A stretch of 21,862 bases of DNA from DATKAB01 sp964542745 (GTDB lineage: Bacteria; Eisenbacteria; RBG-16-71-46), in contig CAZIVR010000058.1 in assembly GCA_964542745.1 (NCBI GenBank), forward strand, positions 1-21,862, in the 5' to 3' direction. The notes under the pieces were generated by a model, which was not told the DNA's origin, made no database searches, and saw only the letters and a program-made list of their open reading frames with translations. The translations under genes were made by a program, and so were the position numbers. This document shows positions 1-7,804 of the stretch, piece by piece (position 1 is the first letter of the stretch; the number at the start of each line of letters is the position of its first letter).

Positions 1-1
1 C

Positions 2-1864
2 GTGACCCGCGCCGCGGGCGCGCCGGCGGCCGTGGCGCTTCCCACCGCCTCGCAGAGTTCGCTCGACCTGTGGGGGGGCGGCGGGGCCGCGGAGGACGAG
101 GGAGCGCGGATCGAGCGCCTCCATGAGGTGCGGGCGCGCGCCCTGCACGGGCTCGCGCTCCTGCCGGTCGCGGCGCACGACGACCCGCGCACCGCGCCGC
201 TCGTGGGGCTCGCGCTCGCGGCGCGCGACGGCACCGCGTGCTACCTGCCGATCGGGCACTCGGCCGGGCCGAACCTCCCGATGGATCGGATCCGGGAGTG
301 GCTGCGCCCGGCGCTGGCCGACCCTTCCGTGCCCAAGGTGGCGCACGACCTCAAGGCGGCGCTGCACCTGCTCGCGGGCGCGGACCTTCCCTGCGAGGGC
401 GCCGCCTTCGACCTGCACGTCGCCTCCTTCCTGCTCGACCCCTCGCGCGACCACGATCTCGCCTCGCTGGCGCGCGACGGGCTCGGCCGCGAGCTGCCGC
501 CGCTCGAGCCGCCGGCCGCGCGCGGGCGCGCCCGCCCGCCGATGGCGTCCGCCGAGGTGGCGGCGCTCGACGAGGCGGCCGCGGCCCACGCCGCGGCGCT
601 GTTCCCGCTCGCCGACGCCCTGCGCGCGCAGCTCGAGGCCCGCGAGCAGTGGACGCTCTACGCGCAGCTCGAGCACCCGCTCATCCCGGTGCTGGCCGAC
701 ATGGAGCGCGCGGGCGTGCGTCTCGACGCCGCGGTGCTGGGCGAGATGAGCGCCGAGGCCGCCCGCCAGATCGCGGAGCTGGAGGCCGCGCTCTACGCGC
801 TCGCGGGCGAACCGCTCAATCTCCAGAGCGGTCCGCAGGTGGCGAACCTGCTGTTCGAGCGCCTCAAGCTCAAACCGGGCCGCCGCACCAAGACCGGCTT
901 CTCGACCGACGAAGCCGTGCTCGAGGAGCTGGCGGCGGAGCATCCGTTCCCGAAGCTGCTGCTCGAGTACCGGACGCTCACCAAGCTGCGCTCCACCTAC
1001 CTCGAGGCGCTGCCGGCCGCGCTCGACCCGCGCGACGGGCGCGTGCACACCTCGTTCGACCAGACCGGGGCCGCCACCGGCCGGCTCTCCTCGAGCCGGC
1101 CCAACCTCCAGAACATCCCGATGCGCACGCCGCAGGGCCGCGCGATCCGCCGCGCGTTCGTGGCGCCCGAGGGGGGCGTGCTGATCGGCGCCGACTACTC
1201 GCAGATCGAGCTGCGGGTGATGGCGCACCTCTCCGGCGACCCCGCCCTGATCGAGGCGTTCCAGGGCGGCGAGGACGTCCACGCCGCCACCGCCCGGAAG
1301 ATCTTCGGCGTGAGCGGCGACGCGGTGGACCCGGAGCTGCGCGCGCGCGCCAAGGTCGTGAACTTCGGGGTCATGTACGGGATGGGGGCGCGCAGCCTGT
1401 CGCAGCAGATGGGCATCGGGCTCGAGGAGGCGCAGGAGTTCATCGGCCACTACTTCCGGCTCTACGCGCGGGTGCGCGAGTACCTCGACGGCACGGTCGA
1501 GGAGGCGCGGCGGCGCGGCTGGGTGGAGACCCTGATGGGGCGCCGGCGCTACCTGCCCGCGCTCGCGGCGGGCGGCGGGGCGGAGCGCGCCTTCGCCGAG
1601 CGCGCCGCGATCAACACCCCGATCCAGGGCTCGGCGGCCGACCTGATGAAACTCGCCATGATCCGGGTGCACCGCGCGCTGCGCGGGCGCGGCGCGGCGC
1701 GGCTGCTGCTCCAGGTGCACGACGAGCTGGTGCTCGAGTGCCCCGCGCAGGACGCCGAGGCGGTGCGCGAGACGGTGCGCCGCGAGATGGAGGGCTGCTA
1801 CCCGCTGCGGGTGCCGCTGGTGGTCTCGGCCGGCACCGGGACGAGCTGGTTCGATGTGCACTGA
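2..1864 (+). CDS. polA: DNA polymerase I, C-terminal part (5' end cut by window edge)
   Basis: This is the family A DNA polymerase used in repair and Okazaki fragment maturation. The visible 620 residues hold a degenerate 3'-5' exonuclease-like domain (about 45-210) and the whole polymerase domain (about 220-620). Motif A is DYSQIELR at residue 398, motif B is the NFGVMYG segment at 454, and motif C is QVHDEL at 571, so the polymerase catalytic residues are present. The usual PolA is about 900 residues, so the 5' nuclease domain should lie upstream of the window; the GTG at base 2 is not the true start. Exonuclease metal ligands are missing: LLPV (53-56) stands where the D-x-E motif is expected, Ala120 stands for the second Asp, and no Tyr-x3-Asp is found near 185-195. 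The stop overlaps the next gene by 11 bases. Family assignment is certain; loss of proofreading is inferred. Confidence 0.97.
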   Translation: MTRAAGAPAAVALPTASQSSLDLWGGGGAAEDEGARIERLHEVRARALHGLALLPVAAHDDPRTAPLVGLALAARDGTACYLPIGHSAGPNLPMDRIREWLRPALADPSVPKVAHDLKAALHLLAGADLPCEGAAFDLHVASFLLDPSRDHDLASLARDGLGRELPPLEPPAARGRARPPMASAEVAALDEAAAAHAAALFPLADALRAQLEAREQWTLYAQLEHPLIPVLADMERAGVRLDAAVLGEMSAEAARQIAELEAALYALAGEPLNLQSGPQVANLLFERLKLKPGRRTKTGFSTDEAVLEELAAEHPFPKLLLEYRTLTKLRSTYLEALPAALDPRDGRVHTSFDQTGAATGRLSSSRPNLQNIPMRTPQGRAIRRAFVAPEGGVLIGADYSQIELRVMAHLSGDPALIEAFQGGEDVHAATARKIFGVSGDAVDPELRARAKVVNFGVMYGMGARSLSQQMGIGLEEAQEFIGHYFRLYARVREYLDGTVEEARRRGWVETLMGRRRYLPALAAGGGAERAFAERAAINTPIQGSAADLMKLAMIRVHRALRGRGAARLLLQVHDELVLECPAQDAEAVRETVRREMEGCYPLRVPLVVSAGTGTSWFDVH

Positions 1865-2552
1865 CGGCGCGGCCCCGCCCGGCGGGGGAGCGGCGGGAAG
1901 CCGGGAGCGGCGGCGGCGCGGCGACGACGCGCTGTGGATCGTGGGACTGGTGGGCCGCGCGGGGAGCGGCAAGAGCACGGTGGCGCGGGCCTTCGCCGAG
2001 CGCGGCTTCCCGGTGCTCGACGCCGACCGCGCCGGGCACGAGGCCACCGAGCGCGACCCCGAGGTTCGCCGGGGGCTGCTCGCCGACTACGGGCCGGGCG
2101 TGTACCGCGAGGACGGCACGCTCGATCGCGCGCTCGTCGCGGAGCGCGTGTTCCGCGATCCGGCGGCGCGGGCGCGCCTCAACGCGCTCGTCCACCCGCG
2201 GATCGTGGCCCGGCTGCGCGAGGAGCTCGACGCGCTCCGCGCGCGGGGACACCGCGGGGTGGTGATCGTGGATGCCGCGCTGCTGCTGGATTGGGGCTTC
2301 GAGCGCGAGTGCGACCTGATCGTGGCCGTGATCGCGCCCGAGGCCGAGCGCGTGCGGCGGCTGGCGGCGTCCCGGGGCTGGAGCGAAGCCGAGGCTCGGC
2401 GACGTCTCGCGGCGCAGGCCCCCGACGCCGAGCTGGCCGCCGCGGCCGACCTGGTGCTCGACAACTCGGGAAGCGAGGCGGCGCTGGTCGAGGCCGCGCT
2501 CGCCGGCATCGCCGCGAGCCTGCCCGCCGCGCCGCGGGAGGGACGCCGGTGA
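1854..2552 (+). CDS. coaE: Dephospho-CoA kinase
   Basis: It catalyses the last step of coenzyme A synthesis, the ATP-dependent phosphorylation of the 3'-hydroxyl of dephospho-CoA in the cytoplasm. The P-loop GLVGRAGSGKST starts at residue 31 (Lys40), followed by the family's LDADRAGHE segment at 55-63, the VHPRI segment and the VDAALLLDWG segment. At 232 residues it is slightly longer than the usual 200 or so; the surplus is a 26-residue Gly/Arg-rich N-terminus before the first beta strand. The ATG at 1854 overlaps the end of polA by 11 bases; a GTG at 1941, just before the P-loop, is too far in to be a good start, so 1854 is preferred but not proven. A polA-coaE neighbourhood is also known from Bacillus. 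It overlaps the next gene by 4 bases (GTGA), suggesting coupled translation. Confidence 0.93.
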   Translation: MCTDGAAPPGGGAAGSRERRRRGDDALWIVGLVGRAGSGKSTVARAFAERGFPVLDADRAGHEATERDPEVRRGLLADYGPGVYREDGTLDRALVAERVFRDPAARARLNALVHPRIVARLREELDALRARGHRGVVIVDAALLLDWGFERECDLIVAVIAPEAERVRRLAASRGWSEAEARRRLAAQAPDAELAAAADLVLDNSGSEAALVEAALAGIAASLPAAPREGRR

Positions 2553-4429
2553 TCGGCGCCTGGGTCGGCGCGGCACTCGTCGTGTCGGTGTGCCTCACCC
2601 TGCTGATCTGGACGCTCGAGGGCCGCCGCCGCGCCCGCGAGGAGGCGCGCGGGCGCGGGGCGAACGAGGCCCTCGACCGCGCCGAACTGATGGTGTTGCA
2701 GGGCGCGTGGGACGACGCCGGCGCCATCGCCGGCGCGGTGCTCGCCGATCTGGACCGGAAGCGCGACGAGGCGACCTCGGAAGCGCGCACGCGGGCCGCG
2801 CTGCTGCTCGCCGAGTGCGAGGTCGGGCTCGACCGTCCCGGGCCCGCGCTCGAGCGGCTCGACCGGGCGGCACCCGGGGTTTCGGCGGAGAACGAACCCC
2901 TCGCGCGCCTCGAGCGCCTGGTGCGTGCCGGAATTTCCGACGCGGACGGCCCGCGCGACGCGCGGCGGCGGGCGGAGGCCCTCACCCTGATCCGTGAGGC
3001 CGACGCCTCCGGGGAGGCGTGGGAACCCGAGTCGTGGATCCGGCTCTCCCGTCTCGCGCTCGCGCTCGCCGAGGAGGAGTACCGGGGCGGCGACTGGCCG
3101 GCGTCCCGGGCGCTGCTCGAGAGCGCGGTGCGCCTCGGGGAGCGCGTGTCTCCCGAGCCGCCTCCGGACCCGCGGGGAGTCGCCCCGGAGCGCGCCCGTT
3201 TCCTCGCGGCGATGGCGCGCGCCCGCGCGTCCCACGCGGCCGGCGAACTCGGGCAGCGGCTGCTCTCGCTCGGCGCGCGCGAGGAAGCGCTGGCGTGGCT
3301 CGACCGCGCGGTGGCCGCGGTGGAAGCGCCCCGGCCGCCGCTCGCCCGCCTCGCGCTGGCGCGTGCGCTGATCGTGCGCGCGATGAGCGAGCCGCCCGAG
3401 GGCGATCCCGGCTCGGAGGCGCGGCTGCGACGGCTCGCGCGCGCCCGCGACGTCGCGAGCGAGGTGGACTGGCCGGCCGCCCGCGCTCTCGCCGCGCGCG
3501 CCGAGATCCAGGCCGGCGTGCTGCGCGCCGGTCGCGGAGATCCGGCGGCGGCGGACTCGTTTCGATCCGCGGCGGGCCGGCTCGAGGGACTCGCGGTGCG
3601 GGGCGTCGCCGAGCTGGAGAGCGAAGCGCGCCTGTTGCTCGGCCACGTGCTCGAGGACCAGGGTGATCCCGACGGTGCCCGCGCCGAGTACCGCCGGGCG
3701 CTGGAGGCGGGGCAGCGCGACGAGGATGCCGACGCGCGCCGGCTCGCGGCCGTGGCGGGCTGCCACCTGCACCGGCTGCTCCACCTCGCCGAGCGCACCG
3801 ACGAGGCGCGGGCGCTGCTCGGCCCGCTCGAGGCGCTCGCGCCCACGCTCGCCCTGCCCGCCCGGCCGCTGGTCGCGGCGATGGTGGCGCGATGCCGCGG
3901 GCAGCAGGAGTTCCGGGAAGGGAACCGCGAGGCGGCCGACCGCACGCTCCGCGCCGCGCTCGCGCTGGTCGAGGAGGTCGAGGCTCCGGAGGCGAGCGAC
4001 CTCGCGCGGCAGCTCGAAGCCGACCGCGGCAACCTGGCCCTGTCCGGCGACGCGGCCCTCGCCGCCGAGTCCCACTTCCGCGCGGCGCTCGCCCGGCCGG
4101 CGGGATCGCGGCCGGCGCCGGTCGAGCGCGCCGAGCGCGCCGAGCTTCACCTGCGGCTCGCCCAGTCCCTCCTCCACCTCGAGCGGGAGGGCGAGGCGCG
4201 CGCCGAGCTGCGCCGCGCCTTCGACCACGGGAGGGACAGCGGGCGGGCGAGCGGCCGCACGGCCGCGGCGATCGCGGCGCTGGCGCTCGGGGACCGGCCC
4301 GAGGATTCCCTGGCCGACCGGCGGAACTGGTACGAGAGCGCCGCACGGTTCGGGCGACTGAGCGGGACGCCGCGCGGGCGCGAGGTGGCCGAGGCGGTGG
4401 CGGAGCGGCTCCGCGAACTGGCGGGCTGA
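2549..4429 (+). CDS. Membrane-anchored TPR-repeat protein of unknown function
   Basis: I do not recognise a specific family. The 626-residue product starts with one hydrophobic helix (about residues 2-22) followed at once by an Arg-rich stretch, which by the positive-inside rule would leave the rest in the cytoplasm. The remainder is almost all Ala/Arg/Glu/Leu-rich amphipathic helix pairs that read as degenerate tetratricopeptide repeats; the clearest begin near 232 (LGQRLLSLGAREEALAWL), 365 (LGHVLEDQGDPDGARAEY), 455, 499 and 537. No catalytic motif is visible. The GTG start at 2549 is chosen because it overlaps the coaE stop in a GTGA and has GGAGGG just upstream (about 2537-2543); longer reading of the same frame upstream merely shadows coaE. 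TPR arrays usually act as protein-binding scaffolds; partner and role are unknown. Confidence 0.8.
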   Translation: MIGAWVGAALVVSVCLTLLIWTLEGRRRAREEARGRGANEALDRAELMVLQGAWDDAGAIAGAVLADLDRKRDEATSEARTRAALLLAECEVGLDRPGPALERLDRAAPGVSAENEPLARLERLVRAGISDADGPRDARRRAEALTLIREADASGEAWEPESWIRLSRLALALAEEEYRGGDWPASRALLESAVRLGERVSPEPPPDPRGVAPERARFLAAMARARASHAAGELGQRLLSLGAREEALAWLDRAVAAVEAPRPPLARLALARALIVRAMSEPPEGDPGSEARLRRLARARDVASEVDWPAARALAARAEIQAGVLRAGRGDPAAADSFRSAAGRLEGLAVRGVAELESEARLLLGHVLEDQGDPDGARAEYRRALEAGQRDEDADARRLAAVAGCHLHRLLHLAERTDEARALLGPLEALAPTLALPARPLVAAMVARCRGQQEFREGNREAADRTLRAALALVEEVEAPEASDLARQLEADRGNLALSGDAALAAESHFRAALARPAGSRPAPVERAERAELHLRLAQSLLHLEREGEARAELRRAFDHGRDSGRASGRTAAAIAALALGDRPEDSLADRRNWYESAARFGRLSGTPRGREVAEAVAERLRELAG

Positions 4430-4437
4430 GCCCCGGC

Positions 4438-4466
4438 TTTTCACGCCGCCCGGCATCTCCTAATGT
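4438..4466 (+). promoter_or_regulatory. Weak candidate promoter for prfB
   Basis: TTTTCA at 4438-4443 and TAATGT at 4461-4466 are separated by 17 bases. Both boxes are imperfect (4/6 and 3/6 to the sigma70 consensus). They sit in the 84-base gap between the TPR gene and prfB. The -10-like box, preceded by CC and followed by GCGG, resembles the boxes found upstream of the other transcription units in this window. A GGGC-TGA-GCCC mini-hairpin over the preceding stop is too short to call a terminator. Confidence 0.35.
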
Positions 4467-4513
4467 GCGGGGCGACTCCCGATCCCCCTTTCCCCGAAAG
4501 TCCACCTCCCGAC

Positions 4514-5621
4514 ATGCTCACCGCCGCCGAACTCCGCAAGCGACTCGACCAGACCCGCCAGAGCCTCGACGGGCTGCGGAGGTACCTTTGACATCGAGGC
4601 ACGCGCCGCGGAGGTGGCCGCGCTCGAGGCGCGCATGGCCGAGCCCGGGTTCTGGGACCGGGCGGAGGAAGCCCAGAAGACCGTCGCGCGGCTGAAGTCG
4701 GTCAGGCGCATGGTCGAGGAGTTCCGCGCCCGCGAGTCGTCCGGGAACGGGCTCGACGAGCTGCTCGATCTGGCCGAGGCCGAGGGCGACGAGTCCATGC
4801 TGGGCGAGCTCGCGGGAGAGCTGGACCGGCTCGAAGCGCAGGTCGGGGAGCTCGAGACGCGCAGCCTGCTGTCGGGCGAGCACGACCGCATGGGCGCTCT
4901 GGTCAACATCCACCCCGGGGCCGGCGGCACCGAGTCGCAGGACTGGGCCGAGATGCTGATGCGCATGTACCAGCGCTGGGGCGAGCGGCGGGGTTTCAAG
5001 GTGTCCATCCTCGACCTGCAAGCCGGCGACGAGGCCGGCATCAAGGACGCGACGCTCGAGATCGAGGGCGAGTACGCCTACGGCTACCTCAAGGCCGAGT
5101 CGGGGGTCCACCGCCTGGTGCGCATCTCGCCCTACGACGCCAACCAGCGCCGGCACACGTCGTTCGCGTCGGCCTCGGTGCTGCCGATGATCGACAACAC
5201 CGTCAAGGTCGAGATCAAGCCGGACGAGATCAAGATCGACACGTTCCGCGCCGGCGGCGCGGGCGGCCAGCACGTCAACAAGACCGAGTCGGCGGTGCGC
5301 ATCACCCACCTGCCCACCGGACTGGTGGTGCAGTCGCAGGGCGAGCGCAGCCAGCACCGGAACAAGGACGCGGCCATGAAGATCCTCATGAGCCGGCTGT
5401 TCGTGTACTACGAGGAGAAGGAGCGCCAGAAGACCGCGGCGATCGCCGGCCCCAAGAAGGACATCGACTTCGGGAGCCAGATCCGCTCCTACGTGATGCA
5501 GCCCTACACGATGGTCAACGACCATCGCACCGAGACCAAGATCGGGGACGTCCACCGGGTGCTGGACGGCGACCTCGACCCCTTCATCGACGCCTACCTC
5601 AAGCAGAAGGACCGGACATGA
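4514..5621 (+). CDS. prfB: Peptide chain release factor 2 (needs programmed +1 frameshift)
   Basis: RF2 recognises UGA and UAA stop codons and triggers peptide release on the ribosome. Translation starts at ATG 4514 and reads 25 codons to an in-frame TGA at 4589-4591; a +1 shift onto GAC at 4590 continues to 5621, giving 368 residues against 365 in E. coli. The peptidyl-release motif GGQ falls at residues 250-252, exactly the E. coli numbering, inside GGAGGQHVNKTESAVR. The stop-recognition tripeptide at 205-207 reads SPY rather than the usual SPF. The N-terminal helical domain (about 1-110) precedes the superfamily core. No convincing Shine-Dalgarno sequence lies before 4514 (upstream is tccacctcccgac). 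The GTG at 4614 would open a frameshift-free reading but would lose the conserved N-terminus, so I reject it. The gene overlaps the next one by 4 bases (ATGA). Confidence 0.96.
4577..4592 (+). promoter_or_regulatory. Programmed +1 ribosomal frameshift site of prfB
   Basis: An internal Shine-Dalgarno-like GGAGG (4578-4582) is followed by TAC and then the slippery CTT TGA C (4586-4592). Order and spacing match the well-studied E. coli RF2 autoregulatory site, where a slow in-frame UGA lets the ribosome slip from CUU to UUU. When RF2 is scarce, slippage rises and RF2 is made; when abundant, it terminates at the TGA after 25 codons. The mechanism is established for the family; its use here is inferred from the sequence match. 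Confidence 0.95.
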
Positions 5622-6991
5622 TTCCTCGACACATCTTCCGCGAGTACGACATCCGCGGCCTGCACGCCACCGAGCTTTCCGACGAGGCGGCCGAGGCGGT
5701 GGGCCGCGCCTTCGGCACGCGGCTCGTCGAGGAGGGCGGCCGGCGCGTCGCACTCGGCCGCGACGTCCGCCCGAGCAGCGTGCGGCTCGCCGCGGGGGTG
5801 GAGCGCGGCTTCCTGGCGTGCGGGCTCGAGGTCGAGCGCGTCGGGCTGGTTCCGACCCCGGCGCTCTACTACGCGGTGGCCGCGCGCGGCCTCGCCGGTG
5901 GCGTGCAGGTCACCGGCAGCCACAACCCGCCCGAGTTCAACGGCTTCAAGATGACCACGCGCCAGCGACCGGTGTTCGGGGCCGACATCCAGCGGATGCG
6001 CGAGCGGATCGAGGGCGCGGACCTGCCCGCGCCGGGCGGCGGGAGCGCCGCCGACCGTCCGGTGCTCGACGACTACCGCGCGATGCTGGTGGAGCGGCTG
6101 CGGAGCCCGAAGGGCCTCAAGGTCGTGATGGACTGCGGGAACGGCTGCGCCGGGACCGTGGTGCCCGAGGTCTTCGAGCGGATGGGCCACACGGTGATTC
6201 CGCTGTTCGCCGAGCTCGACGGGAGCTTCCCGAACCACCTGCCCGATCCCACCGTGCCGAGCCTCATGGCGTCGCTGGTCGAGGCGGTGAAGCGCGAGAA
6301 GGCCGATCTCGGCATCGGCTTCGACGGGGACGCCGACCGGATCGGGGCGGTGGACCGCGACGGACGCATCGTCTACGGCGACCAGCTGCTGGCGCTCCTC
6401 GCGCGCGACGTGCTCGACCGCGTGCCGGGCGCCGAGATCCTGTTCGACGTGAAGTGCTCGCAGGGACTGATCGAGGACATCGCCGCGCACGGCGGCAAGC
6501 CCTCGATGTGGAAGACCGGGCACTCGCTCATCAAGAGCCGGATGCTCGAGACCGGCGCCCCGATCGCGGGGGAGATGTCGGGGCACATGTTCTTCAGCGA
6601 GGGATACTTCGGATTCGACGACGCCCTGTTCGCGGCCGGCCGGCTCCTGCGCTACGTGGCCGCGTCGGGCCGGAGCTTCGAGGCGCTGGTGGACTCGATC
6701 CCGCGCTACCACGCGACGCCCGAGACGCGCCTCGAGGCCGACGAGGAACTCAAGTTCCGGGTCCCCGAGGAGATGAAGAAGCGCTTCGCCGGCAAGTACC
6801 GCGTGATCGACATCGACGGCGCGCGGGTGGAGTTCGGCGACGGCTGGGGGCTGGTGCGGGCCTCCAACACCCAGCCGGTGGTGGTGGTGCGCTTCGAGGC
6901 GCGCACGCCCGAGCGGCTCGAGGAGATCCGCGCCGAAATGATGGAGCCGCTCCGCCGGATGGGCGTGGGGGAGACTCCGGTCGGCCATTGA
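5618..6991 (+). CDS. Phosphomannomutase/phosphoglucomutase (alpha-D-phosphohexomutase family)
   Basis: It interconverts hexose 6-phosphates and hexose 1-phosphates, feeding nucleotide-sugar synthesis for surface polysaccharides. All four family motifs are intact in the 457 residues: the phosphoserine loop TGSHNPPEFNGFK (Ser101), the metal loop GFDGDADR (Asp236, 238, 240), the sugar-binding GEMSGH at 318-323, and the phosphate-binding RASNTQP at 414-420. Spacing closely follows the Pseudomonas AlgC-type PMM/PGM enzymes, so dual mannose/glucose specificity is likely but not certain; the GEMSG form of the sugar loop is typical of PMM/PGM rather than phosphoglucosamine mutase. The ATG at 5618 overlaps the prfB stop (ATGA), and the stop overlaps the TTG start of the next gene, so it is probably part of one prfB-led transcript. 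Confidence 0.94.
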   Translation: MIPRHIFREYDIRGLHATELSDEAAEAVGRAFGTRLVEEGGRRVALGRDVRPSSVRLAAGVERGFLACGLEVERVGLVPTPALYYAVAARGLAGGVQVTGSHNPPEFNGFKMTTRQRPVFGADIQRMRERIEGADLPAPGGGSAADRPVLDDYRAMLVERLRSPKGLKVVMDCGNGCAGTVVPEVFERMGHTVIPLFAELDGSFPNHLPDPTVPSLMASLVEAVKREKADLGIGFDGDADRIGAVDRDGRIVYGDQLLALLARDVLDRVPGAEILFDVKCSQGLIEDIAAHGGKPSMWKTGHSLIKSRMLETGAPIAGEMSGHMFFSEGYFGFDDALFAAGRLLRYVAASGRSFEALVDSIPRYHATPETRLEADEELKFRVPEEMKKRFAGKYRVIDIDGARVEFGDGWGLVRASNTQPVVVVRFEARTPERLEEIRAEMMEPLRRMGVGETPVGH

Positions 6992-7653
6992 GCGGTGCTC
7001 GTCGGGCCCGGTCCGCGGCGCCGCGGGCGCGCGCGAGGAACGATGGGCCGCGCGCGCGCCTTGCGCGGCCGTTCTTCGGCCGCGGGCCGTGCGCAGTGGC
7101 CCGCGACCTGCTCGGCCGCACGCTGGTGCACGAGACGCGCGGCCGCCGCGTCGCCGGGCGCATCGTCGAGGTCGAGGCGTACGGGGGACGCGACGATCCG
7201 GCCAGCCACGCGCGGCCCGGGCCCACGCGGCGCAACGCCTCCATGTTCGGCCCGCCCGGCCACGCGTACGTCTACCTGAGCCACGGGCTCCACTGGTGTT
7301 TCAACGTCGTCACCGGCCCCGCCGGACGGGCCTCGGCGGTGCTGGTCCGCGCGCTCGAGCCCGGCGAGGGGATTTCCCGCATGGCGCGCCGCCGCGGGAC
7401 CCGGGATCCGCGGCGCCTCGCCTCGGGGCCGGGACGCGTGGGACAGGCGCTCGGCCTCGGGCGCGGACACGACGGCGCCGACCTGGTGCGCGGCCGGCTG
7501 TGGATCTCGCGCGCCCGAATCCGGCGCGCGGGAGAGAGGATCGAGCGGACCGCCCGGATCGGGATCCGCGTGGGGCTCGAACGCCGCTGGCGCTTCGTGC
7601 TGGTTCCGGGACGTCCCGGATCGCGCCGCCGCGGGACCCCGAGGAGCCGTTGA
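6988..7653 (+). CDS. mpg: Alkyladenine (3-methyladenine) DNA glycosylase, AAG/MPG family
   Basis: This monofunctional base excision enzyme removes alkylated and deaminated purines such as 3-methyladenine and hypoxanthine. Family hallmarks in the 221 residues are LARPFFGRGPCAVARDLLG near the N-terminus, IVEVEAYGG with the catalytic Glu63 (Glu125 of human AAG), the conserved His of ASHAR, GMFGPPG-like SMFGPPGHAYVY (Tyr96 equals human Tyr159) and the Asn106 of FNVV. The residue aligned with the DNA-intercalating Tyr162 is His99. The start is chosen as TTG 6988 because it overlaps the upstream stop (TTGA) and no ATG lies in frame before LARPFF; the first 26 or so Arg/Ala-rich residues have no family counterpart, so the true start could be somewhat later. 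The C-terminus is Arg-rich. Confidence 0.9.
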   Translation: MSGARRARSAAPRARARNDGPRARLARPFFGRGPCAVARDLLGRTLVHETRGRRVAGRIVEVEAYGGRDDPASHARPGPTRRNASMFGPPGHAYVYLSHGLHWCFNVVTGPAGRASAVLVRALEPGEGISRMARRRGTRDPRRLASGPGRVGQALGLGRGHDGADLVRGRLWISRARIRRAGERIERTARIGIRVGLERRWRFVLVPGRPGSRRRGTPRSR

Positions 7654-7679
7654 CACTGTCTTGAGCGCTCGCCTAACAT
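7650..7679 (+). promoter_or_regulatory. Candidate sigma70-type promoter
   Basis: A perfect TTGACA (7650-7655) is followed after 18 bases by TAACAT (7674-7679). The -35 box contains the TGA stop of the glycosylase gene. Transcription would start near 7686 and give a leader of about 120 bases before the ATG at 7805. No other function is visible in 7654-7804. Confidence 0.6.
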
Positions 7680-7804
7680 GCCGCCCTCGTGCGAGGCGCA
7701 CCGCGTTGACCGAGCGCACTTTCGCCCTGCTGGCGGAATCGTTTTCCTCCGCGCGGCGGTCATTCCGTCCTGACGTGATCGTAGCCGGAAGAGAAGGAGT
7801 CGGC

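Noticed and set aside
4419..4442. Terminator after the TPR gene (GGGC-TGA-GCCC followed by CTTTT)
   Set aside because: The stem is only 4 bp and is offset from the T-run; too weak to call.
2087..4456. Very long open frames on the minus strand (for example 789 codons here, 904 at 15560-18274, 700 at 9872-11974)
   Set aside because: They lie opposite confident genes, have low-complexity Arg/Ala/Gly-rich translations and no recognisable domains; long antisense frames are expected in DNA this GC-rich.
4589..4591. In-frame stop in prfB as evidence of a pseudogene
   Set aside because: It is the conserved programmed frameshift stop of RF2, with the correct slippery site and internal Shine-Dalgarno; the rest of the protein is intact.
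7661..7804. Longer N-terminus for the beta-barrel gene
   Set aside because: No ribosome site near 7661; the ATG at 7805 has GAAGGAG at proper spacing and begins a clean signal peptide. The region also holds the presumed promoter.
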